From assembly GCA_902537615.1 (NCBI GenBank), contig CACBBU010000009.1, positions 1-55,589 of the forward strand: a stretch of DNA of 55,589 nt, in the 5' to 3' direction. Positions 49,390-55,589 of this stretch are shown here, piece after piece (within the stretch, counting starts at the first letter, position 1; each line of letters starts with the position of its first letter). This DNA comes from an uncultured Alphaproteobacteria bacterium (lineage in GTDB: Bacteria; Pseudomonadota; Alphaproteobacteria; Methylaequorales; Methylaequoraceae). The notes beneath the pieces are model-generated. The model ran no database searches and was not told the DNA's origin. It worked only from the letters and a program-made list of their open reading frames with translations. The position numbers and the translations under genes are program-made.

Positions 49390-50334
49390 ATGAAAAAAGA
49401 ATTTTTATTGTTATCAGTACTTATCAGTTCTGCTATTCTTGTATACTTAATTTACCCTATTTCAAACTTAAAACAATTAGACAATCAAAATGTTTCTAAA
49501 ATAGATAAAACAGAGAAAATTAAGACTAATCAGTTTGAGTTAAATAACGATAATATTGATCTAACATTTGATATAGTTAGATTAGATAAAAACGGTGATG
49601 TGGTTATTGCAGGGAAAACAATTCCAAACATTAAAGTTGATATTTTAGATGGTAATGAAACCCTAGCATCTGTTTTTTCTGATTCAAATGGCGATTGGGT
49701 TTGGATTAGTGAGAATCCTTTGTCTGAGGGAATAAAAAGATTTAATTTAAAACATTTTGATGGAGAGGATGAATATTTTTCTGAACAAAATATAATAATA
49801 CTGAGAGAAAATAATAATCAATCAACATCTAAAATTCTTAGATTTTCTAAAAATAGTAGTATTGAAATTATTAATAATAATGAAAAAATTCTCGGTTTAA
49901 CTCTTGATATCGCAGAATATCTTGATAACGATATCTTAATGTTGACTGGAAAAACTAAACCAAATTCATTGGTAAAACTTTTTTTATCCAAAAAATTTAT
50001 TAAAGATTCACGATCAGATGAAAATGGTATATGGAAGATGAAATTAAAAAATTTTAATCTTACAGATAATAATTTAATGGTATCTACAGAAATTGAAGGA
50101 CAAAAAATCATATTAAAAACAAAAATTTTTGAGGAAAAAATTGATCCTGATTTTATTTTTGAAAAAGAAGTTACAGTTAAAAAAGGTAACAGTCTTTGGA
50201 GAATTGCAAGAAAAACGCTAGGTGGAGGAATGTATTACTCAGAAATTTATAAGAACAACATTAATGAAATTGAAAATCCTGACCTAATTTTTCCAGGTCA
50301 GGTTTTTAACATACCAAGCATAAAAAATAATTAA
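49390..50334 (+). CDS. Membrane-anchored LysM protein with Ig-like repeats
   Basis: 314 residues. An N-terminal membrane helix or uncleaved signal (about 4-24, 'EFLLLSVLISSAILVYLIYP') is followed by two related beta-sandwich repeats ('LDKNGDVVIAGKTIPNIKVDIL' near 76-97 and 'DNDILMLTGKTKPNSLVKLFL' near 179-199). A C-terminal LysM domain spans about 258-310 ('VKKGNSLWRIARKTLGGGMYY ... NPDLIFPGQVFNIP'). LysM binds peptidoglycan, so the protein probably links the inner membrane to the wall. It is followed two bases later by psd. A terminator-like hairpin lies inside its last codons. Confidence 0.88.
   Translation: MKKEFLLLSVLISSAILVYLIYPISNLKQLDNQNVSKIDKTEKIKTNQFELNNDNIDLTFDIVRLDKNGDVVIAGKTIPNIKVDILDGNETLASVFSDSNGDWVWISENPLSEGIKRFNLKHFDGEDEYFSEQNIIILRENNNQSTSKILRFSKNSSIEIINNNEKILGLTLDIAEYLDNDILMLTGKTKPNSLVKLFLSKKFIKDSRSDENGIWKMKLKNFNLTDNNLMVSTEIEGQKIILKTKIFEEKIDPDFIFEKEVTVKKGNSLWRIARKTLGGGMYYSEIYKNNINEIENPDLIFPGQVFNIPSIKNN
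50278..50307 (+). terminator. Terminator-like hairpin inside the LysM gene end
   Basis: CCTGACCT (50278-50285), nine-base loop, AGGTCAGG (50295-50302), then TTTTT. The eight-pair stem is perfect, but it lies within the coding region about 30 bases before the stop, and upstream of psd. It could cause partial termination between the LysM gene and psd-pssA. The stem also encodes sensible LysM residues (N-P-D-L ... P-G-Q-V), so it may be fortuitous. Confidence 0.4.
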
Positions 50335-50336
50335 AT

Positions 50337-51059
50337 ATGGATGAAAAAAAACAATCTAGTTTTAAAAGTTTATTGAATCAATTGGAGGACTTGAAAAAAT
50401 TTGTACCTGCTATTAATACTGCAGGATATCCTTTTATAATTTTATTTGCTTTAGTTGCACTTATTTTATCCTTAATTTCTGATTTTTTAGGTTGGGTTGG
50501 TTTCATATTAACACTCTGGTGCGTTTATTTTTTTAGAGACCCTGAAAGAGTTATTCCTGAAAAAAAAAATATACTTGTTTCGCCTGCTGATGGAAAAATT
50601 TTGTTTGCTGGTGAATCAAAAAGTCCTGATAATTTGAGTGACAATAAACAACTAGACTTAAATAAGATTTCTATTTTCATGAATATTTTTAATGTTCATG
50701 TAAATAGAATTCCTATATCAGGAAAAGTAATTTGGCTAAAGTATGTTCCAGGGACTTTCTTAAATGCGTCATTAGATAAATCAAGTGAGGACAATGAAAG
50801 GATGATCGTAAAAATTGAAGTTTCAAAAGGAGTCTTTATTTATGTTGTTCAAATTGCTGGACTTATTGCAAGAAGAATTAAATGCGACCTGACTGAAAAC
50901 GAATCTGTTAAAATGGGTCATAGATATGGGCTAATCCGTTTTGGAAGTAGAGTTGATGTTTATTTCCCCAAAAACTTTAATATATTGGTGAAAGAGGGTC
51001 AAACTTCAATTTCTGGGGAAACTATTTTAGCAGATTATAATTTAACAAAATCAAAATAA
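50337..51059 (+). CDS. psd: Phosphatidylserine decarboxylase
   Basis: 240 residues, the short membrane-associated PSD type. Two hydrophobic segments (about 31-65) are followed by 'YFFRDPERVIPEKKNILVSPADGKI', 'FMNIFNVHVNRIPISGKV', 'GTFLNAS' and 'ARRIKCDL'. The self-cleavage site that makes the pyruvoyl group is G203-S204 in 'RFGSRVDVYFP'. It converts phosphatidylserine to phosphatidylethanolamine on the inner face of the membrane. pssA, which makes its substrate, follows 20 bases downstream. Confidence 0.95.
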   Translation: MDEKKQSSFKSLLNQLEDLKKFVPAINTAGYPFIILFALVALILSLISDFLGWVGFILTLWCVYFFRDPERVIPEKKNILVSPADGKILFAGESKSPDNLSDNKQLDLNKISIFMNIFNVHVNRIPISGKVIWLKYVPGTFLNASLDKSSEDNERMIVKIEVSKGVFIYVVQIAGLIARRIKCDLTENESVKMGHRYGLIRFGSRVDVYFPKNFNILVKEGQTSISGETILADYNLTKSK

Positions 51060-51079
51060 TCTTATCTTAGTTTAATGAC

Positions 51080-51796
51080 ATGAAAAAATTATCTTTAAGA
51101 AGCTTGATACCTAACTTATTTACATTCATTTCACTTACTTTAGGTTTGACAGCTCTTAAGTTTGCTATTGAGAATAAATGGCAAATTTCAGTATCTTTGG
51201 TAGTCTTTGCTTCTTTTCTTGATAATATTGATGGAAAGATTGCTCGATTACTAAAGTCTAACTCAAATTTTGGTGTTGAACTTGATTCCTTGTCAGATTT
51301 GATAAGTTTTGGAGTTACACCTGCAATAATTGTTTATTTATGGTCTGAAGCCATGTCTATTCAGGGTATGTGGGCTATGGTAATTTTTTATGCTATTTGT
51401 TCAACTTCAAGATTGGCTAGATTTAATATTTCCTCTCAAGAAACTGAGATCAATTCAAAAAAAATCAAGTTTTTTTCTGGTATATCAACCCCAGCAGCAG
51501 CTGGACTTACACTTCTCCCTTTGATGTTTAATTTTAGATTTAACGTTGATTTTTTTATTAATACTTATTTCTTAAAGTTTTATTTAATTATTCCTTCTAT
51601 ATTAATGATTTCTAATGTACCAACGTTTTCTTTAAAGGGTATTAAATTTGAAAAAAAGCTTTTGCCTTTTGTTATAATTTTATTGGCAAGTTTTCTATCA
51701 TTACTTCTAACTGACTTTTGGTTGGCTATGATTATTCTAATAACGACATATTATTTAAGTATTCCTTTAGCTATTTATGATTTTAAAAGGACTTAA
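51080..51796 (+). CDS. pssA: CDP-diacylglycerol--serine O-phosphatidyltransferase
   Basis: 238 residues, polytopic membrane enzyme with about six or seven helices. The CDP-alcohol phosphotransferase motif D-G-x2-A-R-x8-G-x3-D-x3-D is complete in 'DNIDGKIARLLKSNSNFGVE' plus the following 'LDSLSD'. 'LIPNLFTFISLTLGLTALKFA' at the N-terminus is typical of alphaproteobacterial PssA. It makes phosphatidylserine from CDP-diacylglycerol and serine, feeding Psd. Its end overlaps the convergent RND pump gene by 14 bases. Confidence 0.95.
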   Translation: MKKLSLRSLIPNLFTFISLTLGLTALKFAIENKWQISVSLVVFASFLDNIDGKIARLLKSNSNFGVELDSLSDLISFGVTPAIIVYLWSEAMSIQGMWAMVIFYAICSTSRLARFNISSQETEINSKKIKFFSGISTPAAAGLTLLPLMFNFRFNVDFFINTYFLKFYLIIPSILMISNVPTFSLKGIKFEKKLLPFVIILLASFLSLLLTDFWLAMIILITTYYLSIPLAIYDFKRT

Positions 51797-54700
51797 AAAA
51801 CTTACTTTTTTCACCTATCATTATCAGACAAGGAGTAACCACTAAAGTGAGAACAAATGAAAACATAACTCCAAACACAATCGCATTTGAAAGTTGAAGC
51901 CACCATTGAGAACTAGGGCTATTGAAATTTAATTGAAGTTCAATAAAGTTTATATTTAAACCTATCGCCATTGGTATTAAACCAAAAAATGTAGTTAGAG
52001 TTGTTAATAGGACTGGTCTTAATCTTTGAGCACCTGTTCTTAGTATAGCACTTTTAATATCTTCACCTTTTTTTCTGAGTTCTTTGTAAGTATCCAATAA
52101 AACAATATTGTTATTAACTACTATGCCTGCTAATGCTATGACACCTATACCACTCATTATGATACCAAAGGGTTTGCCAGATATTAAAAGACCTATCATA
52201 ACACCAATTGTTGAAAAAATTATTGCGGAAAGAATAATAAAACAAAAATAAAAACTGTTAAATGTTGCTATCAAAATTATGGTTATTAAAAAAATTGCTA
52301 TGAAAAAAGCCTTTGTTAAAAAAATTTTTGCCTCAATCTGATCCTCCTCCTGACCCGTAAATATGACCTTTGAAGATAACTTTTCTTCTATTAACCATTG
52401 TCTTAACTCATTAACTTTATTGCTTGGTAACTCTCCTTCAACAACATCAAATTTAATATTTTTTGACCTTTGTAAATTGTACCTTGAAATATTACCTATT
52501 TTTTTTTTTGCACTTCTTTTTATAAAAGAACTTAATGAAACTGGACCATTTTTTCCTTCAATAAATATTTTGTCTAATTCATCTAACGTTCTAAAAGCTT
52601 TATCAAATCTGATTACTATATCTATTTCTTCATTACTATCAATTGGCATAATGTCAGTCACTTTTAAACCATGAGTCAACATTTGAATAGAATTACTTAC
52701 CATTTCTATATCTACGCCTTGCTTTTCTGCCTTTACTCTGTCAATTGACAATTCCCATTCTACTCCAGGAATATTGAGGTCTGTATCTATATTTTGGACC
52801 CATTTTTTTTTTTTTAAAAATGTGTAAAGCATTGAAGTGTCGCTAGAAAGTTTTTTTGAATTATTATTTACAATTTCTATTTCAACATCTTTATCTTTAG
52901 GTGGCCCGTCTTGTTTTTCAATAAATTCTATGTATATTCCAGGGAACTTTTTTGTAGATTGCTTTAATTCATCAATAACATATTTTGATTGGGGTCTTTT
53001 CTTCCAGTCTACTAATTCAATTTTAATAGACCCAATTACGTCTTCTGATTCATTTCTTTTATCTCCTTTAACAATTCCACTTCTTGAATAAATATTTTTT
53101 ATAGATTGATTTTTTAAAACTTCTTTTTCTATTTTTTCAACAATATTATCCTTTTCTAGTGCAGAGAAATTTCCTCTTGCGTGAATAATAATCTCGGCAT
53201 AATCCGGTTCAATTGGCGGAAAAAATTCAAAACCTTTTCCTAACTTTAAATACAAAGTTTGAATAAAAATTAATATTGTAATTGTTAGAAAAATTAATTT
53301 TTTTGGATTTTCAAGTGTATAGTCCATAAAATTTAGATACCTTCCTTGAATACCTTTAATTTTTGATAAATCTCCATCTTCTAGTAGATTAAGATTCTTT
53401 ATTTTATTTTTTGAAAGTTCTTTATCATTTCCAATTATTTGTCCAACTACTGGAATAAAAACTAAAGCCATTGTTAATGATGATATTAAAACTGCAAGTA
53501 AAGTTACAGGAAGAAAAAACATAAATTCTCCAGCTATTCCAGGCCAAAATATCAATGGAAAAAATGCTGCTAGTGTCGTTGACGTTGATGCAATAACAGG
53601 AATTGCCATTTGCTTTGCCGACATAATAAAGACTTCTTTTTTACTTAAACCTTCGTTTGATCTTCTATTTGCATATTCAACGACAATGATAGCTCCATCA
53701 ATTAAAATACCTACTGATAAAATCAATGCAAATAATACTACTACATTAATGGTAACATTGAAAAAAGATAAAATAATCATTGACATTAAAAAAGAAAAAG
53801 GAATTGAGAGACTGACAAGCAATGATGATTTTTTTCCCATAAAAGTATAAATAACTAAAAAAACAATTAAAGTTGCTAAAATCACATTATTTTCTAAGTC
53901 GTTGACCATTGACACAATTTTTTCAGACTCATCTTGAAAAAAGTCTAAGCGTATAAAGTCTGGAATATAATTATCTTGAAGAACAAGTTTTTTTATTTTC
54001 TCTATGACATTAATTATGTTTTCGCCAGTTCTTTTTGATATTTCAAGAATTACAGCTGATTCACCATTATTTCTTGCATAACCTGTTTTTTCGCGAAATG
54101 TATCTCTAACTTCAGCAACGTCACCTAAAGTAATTACAGAATTAGAATCGGATTTTATTGGTATACTTAATAAATCTTTTCTATTTTCAATGAGACTGGG
54201 AACTTGGACATTAAAGCTTCCTTTGTCGTTGCTAAGTGTTCCAGCAGCTACCATAAAGTTACCTTTTGCTATTGATGAAATCACATCCTTATTTGTCAAT
54301 CCGTATGTTTCAACAATCCTAGGGTTTACAATTATTTCAATTATTCTTTCATTTTCTCCTAAAGATTTAACTTCTAAAACTTCAGATATTGTCTCAATAT
54401 CCTCCTTTAATCTCTTTGCAATAATATCAAGTGTACGTAAATCTACATCTCCGGAAATAGCAATGGCAAGAACTGGGAACCTGGATAAATTTACCTCAAA
54501 AATCCTTGGTTCTTCTGAATCACTAGGAAGCTTACTTTTTACTAAATCAATTTTTTCTCTAGTATCAGACATTGCTTTTACTGAGTTAAACCCAGCGTCA
54601 AACTCTAAAACAACATTTCCTCCTCCTTGATAGGAGGTTGATGTTATTTTCTTTAACCCTTCAATATTTTTCAATTCTTTTTCAACAAGTTTGACAAGAA

Positions 54701-54878
54701 GTCTTTCAGAATCCTCTGGCGAAATTCCTTTATGAATTAAAGAAATATATATAACCGGCAAACTTATATCTGGGTCTGACTCCTTTGGTAAAGTATTGTA
54801 TTGATAAATTCCGAATACTATGAAGAAAAATAAGATAGTTAAAATTAACTTTGAGGATTTCAAAAGTTTATTGAACAT
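51783..54878 (-). CDS. RND-family efflux permease
   Basis: 1031 residues from ATG 54878; a TTG three codons upstream (54887) is possible. AcrB/MexF-like proton-driven pump with 12 helices and two large periplasmic loops: N-terminal helix 'KLILTILFFFIVFGIYQY', 'GGGNVVLEFDAGFN', the TM4 segment 'LIDGAIIVVEYANRRSNEG' and TM10 'GIVVNNNIVLLDTYKELRKKGED'. The TM4 proton site has one aspartate (I-D-G) rather than the D-D pair of AcrB, a common variant. The substrate is unknown. It overlaps the end of its adaptor gene by 11 bases. Confidence 0.93.
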   Translation of the reverse strand: MFNKLLKSSKLILTILFFFIVFGIYQYNTLPKESDPDISLPVIYISLIHKGISPEDSERLLVKLVEKELKNIEGLKKITSTSYQGGGNVVLEFDAGFNSVKAMSDTREKIDLVKSKLPSDSEEPRIFEVNLSRFPVLAIAISGDVDLRTLDIIAKRLKEDIETISEVLEVKSLGENERIIEIIVNPRIVETYGLTNKDVISSIAKGNFMVAAGTLSNDKGSFNVQVPSLIENRKDLLSIPIKSDSNSVITLGDVAEVRDTFREKTGYARNNGESAVILEISKRTGENIINVIEKIKKLVLQDNYIPDFIRLDFFQDESEKIVSMVNDLENNVILATLIVFLVIYTFMGKKSSLLVSLSIPFSFLMSMIILSFFNVTINVVVLFALILSVGILIDGAIIVVEYANRRSNEGLSKKEVFIMSAKQMAIPVIASTSTTLAAFFPLIFWPGIAGEFMFFLPVTLLAVLISSLTMALVFIPVVGQIIGNDKELSKNKIKNLNLLEDGDLSKIKGIQGRYLNFMDYTLENPKKLIFLTITILIFIQTLYLKLGKGFEFFPPIEPDYAEIIIHARGNFSALEKDNIVEKIEKEVLKNQSIKNIYSRSGIVKGDKRNESEDVIGSIKIELVDWKKRPQSKYVIDELKQSTKKFPGIYIEFIEKQDGPPKDKDVEIEIVNNNSKKLSSDTSMLYTFLKKKKWVQNIDTDLNIPGVEWELSIDRVKAEKQGVDIEMVSNSIQMLTHGLKVTDIMPIDSNEEIDIVIRFDKAFRTLDELDKIFIEGKNGPVSLSSFIKRSAKKKIGNISRYNLQRSKNIKFDVVEGELPSNKVNELRQWLIEEKLSSKVIFTGQEEDQIEAKIFLTKAFFIAIFLITIILIATFNSFYFCFIILSAIIFSTIGVMIGLLISGKPFGIIMSGIGVIALAGIVVNNNIVLLDTYKELRKKGEDIKSAILRTGAQRLRPVLLTTLTTFFGLIPMAIGLNINFIELQLNFNSPSSQWWLQLSNAIVFGVMFSFVLTLVVTPCLIMIGEKSKFFKSF

Positions 54879-55589
54879 TTTCTTCAAATTTAAAACTTAT
54901 TAAATCTCCATCGTTCACATACTCGCTTCCTTGAGTAATAATCAAGATATCTTCGGTGATAAGTTTTTTTAATTTAATCCAATAACCATTTCCAACATCA
55001 CTCAAAACTTCAATTGGTAAAAAAGATACTTTATTATTGATAATAACTTTTATTCCCAAGATTCCCTTGTTATCAAGGCTTATTAGAGAAGAAGATATGA
55101 AGAAAGCACTGTAATTTTTTGTACCTATTTGTATTTCTGATGATAAGCCGCTAATTATACTATTGTTTTCGTTTGGAAGTTTAATTTGTACTTTAAAGTT
55201 TCTTGTAAGCTTATCAGAAGTTCGTGAAACATAGTTTACTTCACCTTTATAAAAATTATCTGAAATTTTAACTGATGCCGTTTGGCCCTTTTTTATTTTA
55301 TCAATCTCCTTTTCAGTAATATTTATTGTTATAAAGATTGGATCTAAATCTACAACCTTGGCAATTGGATCTCCTTTTTTTAAATAATCTCCAAGTTCTA
55401 CATAACTATCTTCAACAATGCTATCAAAAGGAACATATATTTTGGTGTTATTAAGCTTTACTTGACTTTTTTCATAAAGTGCTAGAGCTTTTTCAAAGTT
55501 AGTTCTAGATTCACTTAGTTTAACCTCGGATCTGAAGCCTTTATTAAATAGGTTTTCCGCAACCTCATATTCTTTTTTTCTTTGATTTA
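54868..55589 (-). CDS. RND efflux periplasmic adaptor subunit (partial)
   Basis: The frame is open from the stop at 54868 to the window end, about 239 residues, with the N-terminus outside the window. Reading towards the C-terminus: a coiled-coil end ('YEVAENLFNKGF', 'SESRTNFEKALALYEKSQVK'), the lipoyl half motif 'LNNTKIYVPFDSIVEDSYVE', 'LGDYLKKGDPIAKVVDLDPI', and then 'ITEKEIDKIKKGQTASVKI' plus the beta-barrel and membrane-proximal domains. This is the membrane fusion (HlyD/AcrA-like) family that connects an RND pump to the outer membrane. It is translationally coupled to the permease gene. Confidence 0.92.
   Translation of the reverse strand, partial: NQRKKEYEVAENLFNKGFRSEVKLSESRTNFEKALALYEKSQVKLNNTKIYVPFDSIVEDSYVELGDYLKKGDPIAKVVDLDPIFITINITEKEIDKIKKGQTASVKISDNFYKGEVNYVSRTSDKLTRNFKVQIKLPNENNSIISGLSSEIQIGTKNYSAFFISSSLISLDNKGILGIKVIINNKVSFLPIEVLSDVGNGYWIKLKKLITEDILIITQGSEYVNDGDLISFKFEENVQ

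Noticed and set aside
1-55589. CRISPR arrays, insertion sequences, prophage genes, toxin-antitoxin or defence systems.
   Set aside because: No regularly spaced repeats, transposase, integrase or defence-type domains were seen on either strand.

Overview
The window is about 55.6 kb of very AT-rich, tightly packed bacterial chromosome, almost all of it core metabolism and information processing. Several features point to a free-living, genome-streamlined alphaproteobacterium, probably marine and of SAR11/HIMB59-like character. These are a GAAC-N7-GAAC LexA box in front of recA, two Irr/ICE-like palindromes in front of a peroxiredoxin, PopZ-like proteins, a DksA with a single cysteine in its finger, the recA-alaS-icd order, and a purB-purC-purS-purQ-purL-bolA-grxD run. 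The species cannot be fixed from the sequence alone. I see no prophage, insertion sequence, CRISPR array or rRNA, and no gene-free stretch of 300 bases or more.

Layout. 1-1.5 kb: five small, mostly uncharacterised genes, two of them exported. 1.5-4.5 kb: cysS, a YidD domain joined in frame to a GNAT acetyltransferase, a DUF2237 gene and a flavin reductase, ending at a strong terminator. 4.6-14.7 kb: gabD-gor, class II DAHP synthase, nadE, gltX, cimA, trmJ and rpsD. 14.7-16.1 kb: an iron-box-controlled peroxiredoxin and a glycosyltransferase containing an A16 tract. 16.1-22.6 kb (minus strand): map-purB-purC-purS-purQ-purL-bolA-grxD. 22.6-26.8 kb: a CinA-like gene, PopZ-like genes, tRNA-Leu(UAA), a DsbA-like oxidoreductase, an HExxH protein and a proline iminopeptidase. 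26.8-32.2 kb: a queuosine island (queG, queC, queE, queD, queF, tgt, queA) covering the route from carboxy-tetrahydropterin to queuosine-tRNA. 32.2-42.8 kb: argE, nadK and a molybdenum-cofactor/formate block (moaA, fdhD, mobA, an OFA-family transporter, a NuoG-like formate dehydrogenase alpha subunit split by a frameshift, and a NuoE-NuoF fused beta subunit). 42.8-55.6 kb: a HAD phosphatase, dksA, recA, alaS, icd, a LOG-family gene, a LysM protein, psd, pssA and an RND efflux pump with its adaptor (cut by the window end).

Points worth a second look. The tRNA-guanine transglycosylase has all three zinc-binding cysteines of its CxCxxC site replaced by serine while the rest of the enzyme is intact. 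The formate dehydrogenase alpha gene is broken exactly at an A9 run, and the YidD-GNAT fusion is joined exactly at an A10 run. Those two, with an A16 run in a glycosyltransferase, raise the same question: indel or sequencing artefact, transcriptional slippage, or phase variation. Several genes (rpsD, class II DAHP synthase, alaS, the glycosyltransferase) have good -10 boxes so close to the start codon that their mRNAs should be leaderless or nearly so. Every convergent gene pair overlaps or is separated by at most a few bases.
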